Positions 50,208-58,049 of a DNA stretch of 64,000 nt are shown piece by piece; the stretch's first letter is position 1; the number at the start of each line of letters is the position of its first letter. A program made the translations under genes and the position numbers. Origin of the DNA: Paludibacteraceae bacterium (GTDB lineage Bacteria; Bacteroidota; Bacteroidia; Bacteroidales; Paludibacteraceae); contig JAFYMG010000014.1 of the NCBI GenBank assembly GCA_017556705.1, forward strand, positions 1 through 64,000. The letters run 5' to 3'. The notes under the pieces were generated by a model that was not told where the DNA came from, ran no database searches, and saw only the letters and a program-made list of their open reading frames with translations.

Positions 50208-51746
50208 TTATTTGGGCTCTAACGTAACAATAGGTATCAACATCTCCTCTAGCGAAATGCCTCCGTGCTGGAAGGTGTCGCGATAGAATTGCGCATAATA
50301 ATTGAAATTGTTGGGGTACGCAAAGAAATCATTGCCAGTGCAGAAGGCATAACTGCTACTTATATTCGGACATGGTAATCCCACTTGCTTTGGTTTGGTG
50401 ATTTCAAAGCAGTTTTTTGCTTGGCAATTGAGTGCTTTTCCAACCTTGTAGCGTAGGTTGGTATTGGTGTTCTTGTCACCGATGATTTGCACTGCATTGT
50501 TCACACGCGTGGTACCGTGGTCGGTAGTAAGTATTACCTTGTAGCCCAATGCAGCGATACGGCGGAACATATCAGCCGTAGGCGAGTGTTTAAACCAACT
50601 CAGTGTTAGGCTGCGGTATGCTGCATCGTCATTGGCCAATTCGCGCATCATCTTGCTGTCGGTACGCGAATGCGAAAGCATATCGATGAAGTTGAGTATC
50701 ACTACGTTGAGTGGTGTTTTCAATCCCTTAAATTGCTTGGTGATTTTCTCGCAGAAGTCGCTTTCGTTCACCTTGTAGTAGGTGTAATCATAGCGTTTGC
50801 GGAAGCGGTCGAGTTGAGTTTGGATGAGTGCCTCTTCGTTGTTGTTCTTGCTCTCTTCCTCGTCTTCATCAATCCATAGATGAGGATACATCTCTTGTAT
50901 TTGAAGTGGACTCAATCCTGCGAAAATCGCATTACGTGCGTACTGGGTGGCGGTTGGGAGAATAGAGGTGTACATCTGCTCTTCTTTTACGGTAAACCAC
51001 TCTGATAGCAGCGGTTGAATCACTTTCCATTGGTCATATCGGAAATTGTCTATCACGACGAAGAATACCTTTTCGCCCCCATCTAGTAGAGGGAAGATAT
51101 ACTTTTTCATCACGTCCTGCGACATCGTTGGACGTGTCGTTGGGTTGCTCCACCATCCCTCGTAGTTCTTCGCGATGAATTTCGCAAACGCATTGTTTGC
51201 TTGTTCGCGTTGCATACGCAGCATGTCGTGCATGGCTGAATCCACATTCTCCAATTCTAATTCCCAATGCGTCAGCGTGCGCTCTACTGCCATCCATTCC
51301 TCAATGGTACTGGCGGTGTCAATCATATAGGTGATATCTGAGAACTCTTGACGATAACTCGTATTAGTGTGCTCCTCCACAATCTCGCGTTGATGGATAT
51401 GTTTCTTTAAACAAAGCAATATCTGGCTTGGATTGACGGGTTTGATCAGATAATCAGCAATCTTCTGACCGATAGCCTGCTCCATAATATGTTCTTCCTC
51501 TGACTTGGTGATCATTACCACGGGTAGGGTGGGATGCATGGTCTTGATTTCTTGCAACGCTTCCAACCCTGAAAGTCCAGGCATGTTTTCATCTAGAAAT
51601 ACAATATCGAATAGCTGTTCACGGCAAGCGTCAATCGCGTCTTGTCCGTTATTCACAGGGGTTACTTCGTATCCCTTTTCTTGTAAAAAAATAATGTAAG
51701 GCTTCAGCAGATTGATTTCATCGTCCGCCCAAAGTATTCGGTTCAT
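50208..51746 (-). CDS. porX: PorX-type response regulator with PglZ (alkaline-phosphatase-like) domain
   Basis: A 512-residue protein: receiver domain (about 1-120; ILWADDE acidic pair, phosphoacceptor Asp in DIVFLDENMPG, Thr/Ser in VVMITKS, Lys in DYLIKPV), a helical linker, and a C-terminal PglZ domain (about 200-512; FFVVIDNFRYDQWK, LPTATQYARNAIFAGL, TTDHGTTR). This is the PorX plan, a regulator of the type IX secretion system that partners with PorY and SigP. A T9SS-tail protein is encoded at 32652. The start overlaps rluD by 29 bases. Confidence 0.9.
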   Translation of the reverse strand: MNRILWADDEINLLKPYIIFLQEKGYEVTPVNNGQDAIDACREQLFDIVFLDENMPGLSGLEALQEIKTMHPTLPVVMITKSEEEHIMEQAIGQKIADYLIKPVNPSQILLCLKKHIHQREIVEEHTNTSYRQEFSDITYMIDTASTIEEWMAVERTLTHWELELENVDSAMHDMLRMQREQANNAFAKFIAKNYEGWWSNPTTRPTMSQDVMKKYIFPLLDGGEKVFFVVIDNFRYDQWKVIQPLLSEWFTVKEEQMYTSILPTATQYARNAIFAGLSPLQIQEMYPHLWIDEDEEESKNNNEEALIQTQLDRFRKRYDYTYYKVNESDFCEKITKQFKGLKTPLNVVILNFIDMLSHSRTDSKMMRELANDDAAYRSLTLSWFKHSPTADMFRRIAALGYKVILTTDHGTTRVNNAVQIIGDKNTNTNLRYKVGKALNCQAKNCFEITKPKQVGLPCPNISSSYAFCTGNDFFAYPNNFNYYAQFYRDTFQHGGISLEEMLIPIVTLEPK

Positions 51747-52773
51747 AGTTTCTCCATTTGTTTATTAGGTTTAACATATCTTCTGCCCATTCGCTGTCGA
51801 AATGCATCATTTCGCCTGTGCGTGGGTGTTTGAATCCTAAGGTTTTGGCGTGCAATACTTGTCGTGGGCACAATGCAAAGCAGTTGTGTATGTATTGCTT
51901 ATATTTCTGTGTGGGTAATCCTTTTAGCACTTCCATTCCACCATATTTCTCATCGGCAAAAAGCGGATGTCCGATACTCTTCATATGTGCACGTATTTGG
52001 TGCGTACGCCCAGTCTCTAGGCGACATTCCACCAATGTTACGTATGGAAAGCGCTCAAGCACGCGCCAATGGGTGATGGCCTCTTTGGCATTTGGATTCT
52101 CCTCTAGATCCCACACGCGGTAGATTGTGCGATCGCGATTGTCTCGCGCCAAGGCTCCCTCAATGGTACCGCTATCTTCGGTAAACGTACCCCAAACCAA
52201 TGCATTGTAGGTGCGCTCAGTACTATGTTCAAAAAACTGCTTGCCCAAATCCGTCTTTGCCTCTGGTGTTTTTGCAATTAGCAGTAGTCCGCTCGTGTCT
52301 TTATCGATGCGGTGAACCAACCCGATATTGGGGTCATTGATGTCCAATTTATCACGGAAATACCATGCCAGTGCGTTCAGCAGGGTGTGTTCGTAGTTGC
52401 CATGACCAGGGTGTACCACCATACCTGCCGATTTGTTGATCACCATCACATCATCATCTTCATATACTACTTCCAGCGGTATTTCTTCAGGATGGATAGT
52501 GTAATCATGAGGCTCGTGATCCAGTAAAACCTGTATCACATCTAAAGGTTTAATCTTATAGTTGCTGCTCACGGGCTTGCCGTTTACCCATATATTACCA
52601 GCATCAGCTGCGTTTTGGATACGATTACGCGAAGTACCGGTCATATGTTCTGCCAAGTACTTATCAATGCGTTGTGGCGTTTGACCCTTGTCCACTTCAC
52701 AACGCCAACGCTCCCAAACCTCTTGTGGCTCTATGTCCAATATTATCTCGTTCATCCTCTTGTGTCCAGCCAC
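51718..52773 (-). CDS. rluD: RluD-type 23S rRNA pseudouridine synthase
   Basis: A 351-residue enzyme: S4 RNA-binding domain (about 30-90, QRIDKYLAEHMTGTSRNRIQ) and catalytic domain with the Asp motif VHRIDKDTSGLLLIA, then LETGRTHQIRAHMKSIGHPL. RluD modifies helix 69. The GTG start at 52773 overlaps the PASTA gene stop (TAGTG); ATG at 52755 is an alternative. Central gene of a four-gene unit. Confidence 0.9.
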   Translation of the reverse strand: MAGHKRMNEIILDIEPQEVWERWRCEVDKGQTPQRIDKYLAEHMTGTSRNRIQNAADAGNIWVNGKPVSSNYKIKPLDVIQVLLDHEPHDYTIHPEEIPLEVVYEDDDVMVINKSAGMVVHPGHGNYEHTLLNALAWYFRDKLDINDPNIGLVHRIDKDTSGLLLIAKTPEAKTDLGKQFFEHSTERTYNALVWGTFTEDSGTIEGALARDNRDRTIYRVWDLEENPNAKEAITHWRVLERFPYVTLVECRLETGRTHQIRAHMKSIGHPLFADEKYGGMEVLKGLPTQKYKQYIHNCFALCPRQVLHAKTLGFKHPRTGEMMHFDSEWAEDMLNLINKWRNYEPNTLGGR

Positions 52774-53603
52774 TAAAAGAAATCTTCCTCATCACTCTCT
52801 TCATTACCCGTAGTGATGGTCTTTTCTATGTCAGTAGATAACTTAATATTCACGCTTGTACCTTCCACAACAACTGTGCCACTTGAGGGGGTTTGTTGGT
52901 AGATGATATATTGAGTTTGCTCCTCCTCTTCAGCTGTGGCTTCTTCATCGTATTCAACGCTACCTAAAGTAAGAGAATTAGCTAGCAACCAAGAACTAGC
53001 TTCCTCCAATGATTTTCCGATGAGATATGGTACAGTCACCTCATTAATACCTTGTCCTTTTCCAACGACTAATGTGATAGGCGCACCTTCTTGCAAGCGA
53101 GTACCTGCTACCAATGATGTATCGCATGCACGCACATCAAGGATGATATATTTGAATGCAGAAGGTTGGTAAATGATATTATCAATAGTGAGACCTAAGG
53201 TCCTAATGGTGGTTTCAGCTTGGCGCAAACTAAGATCTCTTAATTCGGGTAACACCACTGGACGACGGAAACGAGCATTCTGAATCACATAAATCGTGCG
53301 ACCCAATTTCACTTTTGAACCAGGTGATGGGTTCTGCTCTACAATCGTACCCAATGGCACCTTCGTGGAATACGTCGAATCAATCACTTCCACCTTCAGC
53401 CCTTCAGCTTCTGCCAAGATATTTGCCTCGGCAATATGCATGGTGGTTATGTTAGGAACGCTGATTTCTACGCCGTGTTGAGTATATTTGTGCAAGCCAA
53501 CCGTCAGTACGATCAATAATACCGATACTAGCACCACGGCTGCTACCACATTCATCAGAGCAACGCCCCATTTAAATCGCTTAGCATCATTCTTTTTTAC
53601 CAT
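52773..53603 (-). CDS. PASTA-domain membrane protein
   Basis: A 276-residue protein with one N-terminal membrane helix (about 16-38) and three extracytoplasmic PASTA domains (about 48-112, 116-185 and 190-258; VPNITTMHIAEANILAEAEG, PGSKVKLG and VPYLIGKSLEEASSWLLAN). The C-terminus is acidic. PASTA domains bind muropeptides in Ser/Thr kinases and PBPs; this stand-alone form sits upstream of rluD and porX, an order I recall from other Bacteroidetes. Its job is not established. Confidence 0.85.
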   Translation of the reverse strand: MVKKNDAKRFKWGVALMNVVAAVVLVSVLLIVLTVGLHKYTQHGVEISVPNITTMHIAEANILAEAEGLKVEVIDSTYSTKVPLGTIVEQNPSPGSKVKLGRTIYVIQNARFRRPVVLPELRDLSLRQAETTIRTLGLTIDNIIYQPSAFKYIILDVRACDTSLVAGTRLQEGAPITLVVGKGQGINEVTVPYLIGKSLEEASSWLLANSLTLGSVEYDEEATAEEEEQTQYIIYQQTPSSGTVVVEGTSVNIKLSTDIEKTITTGNEESDEEDFF

Positions 53604-53642
53604 TTTTTATCAATTTTTGTGAAAAAAACATCAAATCGTCTG

Positions 53643-53673
53643 CAAAAGTACAATTTTTTTTGCATATGTGCAA
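53643..53673 (-). promoter_or_regulatory. Promoter of the PASTA-rluD-porX-EEP unit
   Basis: On the minus strand TTG (53673-53671), 20 bases, TACTTTTG (53650-53643). It interlocks with the divergent promoter at 53660-53690. Confidence 0.8.
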
Positions 53674-53690
53674 TATTTAATGTAATTTTG
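53660..53690 (+). promoter_or_regulatory. Promoter of the Cys-rich protein gene
   Basis: TTG (53660-53662), 20 bases, TAATTTTG (53683-53690). Its -33 half lies within the opposite promoter. Confidence 0.78.
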
Positions 53691-53750
53691 TGGCGATTTT
53701 CCAAATAATAGGAAATCAATACATTATAAACAACAAATTTTTTAAGCGTT

Positions 53751-54068
53751 ATGAAAAAGGTATTAATTGCTCTTGTATCACTTTGCGTTATCGGCGCTGT
53801 GGTATATTTTGTAATGGACAAGAAGTGCAAATCTGAGTGCTGCCAAGTTGCTACTGAGTGTGTGGCTGACACATGCGTTAAGGCTGATAGTTGCTGCGTA
53901 ATGGCAGATAGCTGCTGCCACAAGGCTGCTTGCACTACTCCATGCGAGAAGGCGGATAGCTGCTGTGCAAAAGCTGAATGTGCAAAGAAAGCAGAGTGCC
54001 CAAAAACCGAGTGTGCAAAGAAGGCTGAATGTCCAAAAACTGAGAAATGCTGCAAGGCTGCTGAGTAA
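53751..54068 (+). CDS. Membrane-anchored cysteine-rich protein
   Basis: A 105-residue protein: MKKVLIALVSLCVIGAVVYF forms an N-terminal membrane segment, and the remaining about 80 residues hold 19 Cys (20 in all). They are arranged in repeats of KADSCC, KAEC, KKAEC and PKTEC with Lys, Glu and Ala between. No aromatic or large hydrophobic residues occur in this part. It looks like a metal-binding or thiol-buffer domain facing the periplasm, but the function is inferred only from composition. Own promoter and terminator. Confidence 0.78.
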   Translation: MKKVLIALVSLCVIGAVVYFVMDKKCKSECCQVATECVADTCVKADSCCVMADSCCHKAACTTPCEKADSCCAKAECAKKAECPKTECAKKAECPKTEKCCKAAE

Positions 54069-54088
54069 TTCACTCGCACATATTATCG

Positions 54089-54117
54089 TTAAAGGCGTGG
54101 CAACACCACGCCTTTAA
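54089..54117 (+). terminator. Terminator of the Cys-rich protein gene
   Basis: TTAAAGGCGTGG, loop CAACA, CCACGCCTTTAA, then TTTC. Confidence 0.82.
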
Positions 54118-54120
54118 TTT

Positions 54121-54165
54121 CTCTAAACATTAAATAGTAGCGGCATAGCCGCGTCCACTAAACAC
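54121..54165. repeat. TTTAGAGGACG-palindrome element, reverse orientation, left of DUF454
   Basis: CTCTAAACATTAAATAGTA, core GCGGC-ATA-GCCGC, GTCCACTAAACAC. The DUF454 gene starts 3 bases later. Confidence 0.7.
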
Positions 54166-54167
54166 CC

Positions 54168-54545
54168 TTGAAACCCTTAAAACCCTTTCTACTCGCTGCA
54201 GGCGTTCTTGCCGTGGTGCTTGGCGCCATCGGTGTGTTCGTACCTGGTTTGCCCACCACGCCGCTTGTCTTGCTTGCTTCATGGTGCTTTTATCGCAGTT
54301 CGCCTCGCTTGCAGGCGTGGCTGTTGCAGTCTTTTTTAGGCAAATATATCCGTGAGTATCGTGACAAGGGTGGGCTCACTACCCGCAAACGTATCTATAT
54401 TATTCTATTGATGGCTACGATGGTAGCTATCTCTACTATCTTCTTTATAAAAACGCTACCCATCCGAATTATCGTCTGGGTAGCGGGTGCAATAGGGTGT
54501 ATTGTTGTTGGCTTTGTTGTTCCGAAAGCCCACTCTAAACACTAA
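54168..54545 (+). CDS. DUF454 (YbaN) family membrane protein
   Basis: A 125-residue inner-membrane protein with the DUF454 signature GAIGVFVPGLPTTPLVLLAS and CFYRSSPRLQAWLL, helices at about 7-40 and 78-120. The first codon is TTG at 54168; no ATG fits the frame upstream. The 5' codons (LKPLKPF) come from a CCCTTGAAACCCTTAAAACC repeat, and the last residues SKH are read from the repeat at 54533. The gene is thus bracketed by two repeat copies. Function of the family unknown. Confidence 0.8.
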   Translation: MKPLKPFLLAAGVLAVVLGAIGVFVPGLPTTPLVLLASWCFYRSSPRLQAWLLQSFLGKYIREYRDKGGLTTRKRIYIILLMATMVAISTIFFIKTLPIRIIVWVAGAIGCIVVGFVVPKAHSKH

Positions 54546-54575
54546 ACGATAGCGCCAGAGGCGCGTCCTCTAAAC
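54533..54575. repeat. TTTAGAGGACG-palindrome element, reverse orientation, right of DUF454
   Basis: CTCTAAACACTAAACGATA, core GCGCC-AGA-GGCGC, GTCCTCTAAAC. It contains the DUF454 stop codon and abuts the tnaA stop. Confidence 0.7.
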
Positions 54576-55955
54576 TTATTCTCCGAGTCGCTCTAACTCC
54601 ACTGTAAAGTGGCGCATCAGCTCTGCCTCTTTGGTGATAGCTAGTCCACGGGTGATAGTCTCACGGCGGTCATAGACATTCTTCAAAGCGGCAGCGATGA
54701 CCTTCATGTGGTTGTCAGTATATACACGGCGAGGGATACACAAACGCACCAAATCCAATCCACCAAAGCGATTCTCACGGGTCACGGGGTCGCGGTCAGC
54801 CAAGATATAGCCAATCTCGCATGCACGAATACCTGCCTCTAAATACAATTCGCAGGTCAATGTCTGTGCTGGGAACTCCTCGATTGGCACATGGGTCAGT
54901 ACCTTATCCGCGTCCACGAAGATAGCGTGACCACCTGCAGGGCGTTGGTAAGGGATGCCGTACTCGTCGAGCAATTGAGCGAGATATTCTACTTGGTGAA
55001 TACGTGTTTGCAACATATCAAATTGTGTATTCTCCTCCAAACCAACAGCCAATGCTGCCATGTCGCGACCGTTCATACCACCGTAGGTGATAAAGCCCTC
55101 GAATGGAATACAGAAGCGTTTGCAACCCTCATACCAATCTTCACGGTTGGTGGCAATGAATCCACCCATATTCACGATACCATCTTTCTTTGCTGACATC
55201 GTCATCGAATCGGCATAGGAGAACATTTCAAGAGCGATCTCTTGAATGGTTTTGTCGGCATAACCCTCTTCTCGAGTCTTAATGAAATAAGCGTTCTCAG
55301 CAAAACGAGCAGAGTCCATATTCACAGGCACGCCATACTTGTGGCACAATTCGCATGTCTCGCGGATATTTTGCATTGATACGGGTTGTCCACCTACGGT
55401 ATTATTGGTCACTGTCAGTACCATAAATGGCACATTACCAGGGTTGTCTTTGAGGATTTGTTCCAACTTCGCGAGGTTGACATTACCCTTGAAAGGAATC
55501 TCCAATTGGGTGTCTTTTGCCTCGTCAATCGTTACATCAATAGCGTGCGCTTTGCGTGCCTCAATATGACCTTTGGTTGTGTCGAAGTGTGCATTGCCAG
55601 GGATCACTTGTCCCTCTTTCACGAGATGTGAGAAGAGCACGTTCTCTGCTGCACGACCTTGGTGGGTTGGGATGACGTAGTTGAAACCAGTGATGCGGGT
55701 GATGGTGTCTTTGAGTTCGAAGAAAGACTTACTACCCGAATAGCTCTCGTCGCCGAGCATGAGTGCAGCCCATTGGCGGTCGGACATGGCACCTGTACCA
55801 GAGTCGGTGAGCAGGTCGATATACACTTGCTCGCTGCGGAGCATAAAGATGTTGTTCTTGGCTTCGCGGAGCCATTGTTCGCGTTCTGCGCGAGTGGATT
55901 TGCGGATGGGTTCTACCATCTTGATTTTCCACGATTCAGCAAAAGGTAATTCCAT
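54576..55955 (-). CDS. tnaA: Tryptophanase / beta-eliminating lyase
   Basis: A 459-residue PLP enzyme of the tryptophanase / tyrosine phenol-lyase family. Seen: SDRQWAALMLGDESYSGSKS, FNYVIPTHQGRAAENVLF, VNMDSARFAENAYFI, and the PLP-lysine segment MTMSAKKDGIVNMGGF. The family converts Trp to indole, pyruvate and ammonia; tyrosine phenol-lyase is the main alternative and the key substrate residues are not decisive to me. No TnaC-like leader or tryptophan permease is seen; only a repeat spacer of 47 bases precedes it. Confidence 0.85.
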   Translation of the reverse strand: MELPFAESWKIKMVEPIRKSTRAEREQWLREAKNNIFMLRSEQVYIDLLTDSGTGAMSDRQWAALMLGDESYSGSKSFFELKDTITRITGFNYVIPTHQGRAAENVLFSHLVKEGQVIPGNAHFDTTKGHIEARKAHAIDVTIDEAKDTQLEIPFKGNVNLAKLEQILKDNPGNVPFMVLTVTNNTVGGQPVSMQNIRETCELCHKYGVPVNMDSARFAENAYFIKTREEGYADKTIQEIALEMFSYADSMTMSAKKDGIVNMGGFIATNREDWYEGCKRFCIPFEGFITYGGMNGRDMAALAVGLEENTQFDMLQTRIHQVEYLAQLLDEYGIPYQRPAGGHAIFVDADKVLTHVPIEEFPAQTLTCELYLEAGIRACEIGYILADRDPVTRENRFGGLDLVRLCIPRRVYTDNHMKVIAAALKNVYDRRETITRGLAITKEAELMRHFTVELERLGE

Positions 55956-55971
55956 GGTATCGTGTTTTATA

Positions 55972-56012
55972 GGTTAAAAAAGTTTTAAAGGTTCTAAAAG
56001 TTTTAAGGGTTG
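55972..56012. repeat. AGTTTTAAAGGTTC tandem repeat
   Basis: AAAAGTTTTAAAGGTTCTAA and AAGTTTTAAGGGTTG lie between tnaA and the exosortase gene and run into the exosortase stop codon. Related to 263-319. Confidence 0.55.
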
Positions 56013-56602
56013 TTTTCACCGCCTCTAGCCTGTGGTCCCCTTTGTGGGTGTCCTATGCGATGAGTCCACCAGAGCCATAGGCAGAAGAGCATGAAGTAGA
56101 AGAGGTGCTTGAAGAGGTATTCGTGTAAGAATTCAAACCAATCGGGATGATGCTCTATGGCGGTGGCTATCAGTGTGATGCGTAGTACATTAAATAGGTA
56201 TGCGCACACGAGGCCGAGTGGGATGAACCATAGTTTCTTGAGCCAACTGCCGCGTGCCACCAGCATGATAATTATCCATATGAACGATTGCTTCAGTCCC
56301 GTGCATCCCCATACGATGCGCGTGCCTGTACCCGTGGCGAAGTGTATGGTGTCTGGCGCGTAGAGATATACATGGTCATTGGTGAGTGATATTAACCAAT
56401 AGACTATGCTGGTGATATGTACGGACATGATATCAAATGGGCGGGTGATGTCCAGCCCAAACCATGTAACCATCGTACCTCCTTCGTCTCCCAATACAGT
56501 GAACTTCCAGAAATAATTGGCTACCAACAATGCTACGACGAATAAAATAATATCGTAGTAGGGCTTGAGCGGCTCAATGTATTTCTTAATTTTTTCTTTC
56601 AT
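56003..56602 (-). CDS. Exosortase-family transpeptidase
   Basis: A 199-residue polytopic membrane protein. The exosortase/archaeosortase catalytic set is visible: Cys in IVWGCTGLKQSFIW, Arg in FNVLRITLIATA, and His in HEYLFKHLFYFML. Exosortases cleave and anchor C-terminal sorting signals on envelope proteins. It is the short, Bacteroidetes type; no PEP-CTERM-like substrate is evident in the window. The C-terminal tail (IGHPQRGPQARGGENNP) overlaps repeat-like sequence. It lies 23 bases behind tsaD. Confidence 0.82.
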   Translation of the reverse strand: MKEKIKKYIEPLKPYYDIILFVVALLVANYFWKFTVLGDEGGTMVTWFGLDITRPFDIMSVHITSIVYWLISLTNDHVYLYAPDTIHFATGTGTRIVWGCTGLKQSFIWIIIMLVARGSWLKKLWFIPLGLVCAYLFNVLRITLIATAIEHHPDWFEFLHEYLFKHLFYFMLFCLWLWWTHRIGHPQRGPQARGGENNP

Positions 56603-56625
56603 CTATCTTCTAACAGCGCAGCGGT

Positions 56626-57654
56626 CTATATCCTCGTCTTCGCGTATGGTGCTGCATCCATAGGGCAGAATTCGCCATCTAAGTATTTGAAGTAGCCCGC
56701 TTGGCATACCATTGCTGCGTTGTCTGTTGTGTAGGAGAATGGTGGGATATACACTTTCCATCTGTGACGACGACCTAGATCCACCAACGCGTCGCGCAAA
56801 CCGCTGTTCGCACTCACACCGCCTGCTACGGCGATCTCCTCCACTTTCAGGTCTTTGGCTGCGCGCTTTAGCTTGTTAATGAGGATATCAATGATGGTTT
56901 TTTGTAGCGAGGCGCAGAGATCAGCTTTGTTTTCCTCGATGAAGTTCGGATTCTCTTTCAGGTTATCGCGCAGGAAATAGAGGAACGATGTTTTCAGACC
57001 CGAGAACGAATAGTTGTATCCAGGTACATTGGGTTTAGCGAACTGAAAGGCTTCAGCATTGCCCTCTTTCGCCAGTCGGTCGATCCATGGACCGCCAGGG
57101 TAAGGAAGTCCCATAATCTTCGCGCACTTGTCAAATGCTTCGCCCGCGGCGTCATCTATGGTCTGACCTACGATCTCCATCTCGCGGTGCGATTTCACCA
57201 ATACGATCTGACTGTTGCCACCACTCACCAATAAACAAAGGAATGGAAAACTTGGTGTCCTGACTCCCAATACTTGATTTTCGGTCTGAATAAAATGCGC
57301 CAATATATGCGCTTGCAGGTGGTTGACCTCCACTAGTGGGATGTTATGCGACAGGGCAAGACCTTTTGCAAAGCTTGTGCCGACCAGTAGACTTCCTAAT
57401 AATCCAGGGCCACGTGTGAAAGCTATCGCACTTAACTCATCTGTGCTTACTTTTGCGCGCTTTAGTGCGGCATCCACCACTGGTACTATATTCAACTGAT
57501 GCGCACGACTAGCAAGTTCGGGAACTACGCCACCAAACTCCTCGTGTACGCCTTGTGATGCTGTGACATTACTTAATAGTATGCCATCACGAATGACTGC
57601 TGCGGAGGTGTCATCACAACTCGATTCTATTGCAAGAATAACTACCTTTTCCAT
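56626..57654 (-). CDS. tsaD: tRNA threonylcarbamoyladenosine biosynthesis protein TsaD
   Basis: A 342-residue Kae1/TsaD ATPase transferring the threonylcarbamoyl group to A37 of ANN-reading tRNAs. Motifs: ILAIESSCDDTSAAVI, VVPELASRAHQLNI, metal-binding His in VNHLQAHILAHF, GGNSQIVLV, and VAGGVSANSGLR. Works with TsaC (39554 here), TsaB and TsaE. Own promoter at 57662-57693. Confidence 0.94.
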   Translation of the reverse strand: MEKVVILAIESSCDDTSAAVIRDGILLSNVTASQGVHEEFGGVVPELASRAHQLNIVPVVDAALKRAKVSTDELSAIAFTRGPGLLGSLLVGTSFAKGLALSHNIPLVEVNHLQAHILAHFIQTENQVLGVRTPSFPFLCLLVSGGNSQIVLVKSHREMEIVGQTIDDAAGEAFDKCAKIMGLPYPGGPWIDRLAKEGNAEAFQFAKPNVPGYNYSFSGLKTSFLYFLRDNLKENPNFIEENKADLCASLQKTIIDILINKLKRAAKDLKVEEIAVAGGVSANSGLRDALVDLGRRHRWKVYIPPFSYTTDNAAMVCQAGYFKYLDGEFCPMDAAPYAKTRI

Positions 57655-57661
57655 TTCGCTG

Positions 57662-57693
57662 CAAAATTACAACTTTTTTTGGGAATACGCAAA
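57662..57693 (-). promoter_or_regulatory. Promoter of tsaD
   Basis: On the minus strand TTTG (57693-57690), 20 bases, TAATTTTG (57669-57662). Confidence 0.8.
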
Positions 57694-57945
57694 TAAAATC
57701 GGTGATTTTAGAAAAATCACTCCTTTTACAGGCACAGATTAGATGTTTTTTTAACCTCTGCGGTATCTTATTGTTGTACTAGACTATGGTTAAAGTGGGT
57801 AGGGTGACGTACGGAGTGGTAACGAGGTGGTAACGAGGTGGTTTCGGAATCGATGGCTAAGTGGCAATAGGGGGGATCGCGGAAATCGGATATAGCTTGT
57901 TGGATAACGGATAAAATCCCTAAAAAAACAGAAAAAGTTGTGTTT
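57694..57945. other. Non-coding spacer between tsaD and moxR
   Basis: No gene is supported. It holds a GTGATTTT/AAAATCAC hairpin (57702-57720), GAGGTGGTAAC tandem copies (57808-57845) and degenerate GATATCCG-type words (57887-57915). Confidence 0.6.
57808..57845. repeat. GAGTGGTAAC tandem repeat, second tract
   Basis: GGAGTGGTAACGAGGTGGTA, ACGAGGTGGTTTC. Sister of 17949-17981. Confidence 0.6.
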
Positions 57946-57953
57946 TTAGAACT

Positions 57954-57970
57954 TTGGCACAGTTTTTGTT
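57954..57970 (+). promoter_or_regulatory. Candidate sigma-54 promoter of the moxR-bat operon
   Basis: TTGGCACAGTTTTTGTT: the -24 part TTGGCAC is a full match, and the -12 part has TTTTTGT where TTTTTGC is the norm. GG and GT are correctly spaced. No TAnnTTTG promoter with a proper -33 lies between tsaD and moxR. The leader would be about 70 bases. Confidence 0.45.
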
Positions 57971-58049
57971 ACAATAGATATCGTTGGTAGTCGTCGCGCG
58001 TAAGATGACCCCTTTTGACTTGTAATTAATCATAAAACTATTATCATAC

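Noticed and set aside
53597..54079. Minus-strand 160-codon frame with HSAFFAHS repeats
   Set aside because: Complement of the Cys-rich gene's repeats; the plus-strand gene has promoter, signal and terminator.
57949..57956. GAACTTTG as a -7 box for moxR
   Set aside because: First base mismatched and no TTG or TTTG 19-20 bases upstream; the overlapping sigma-54-like site fits better.
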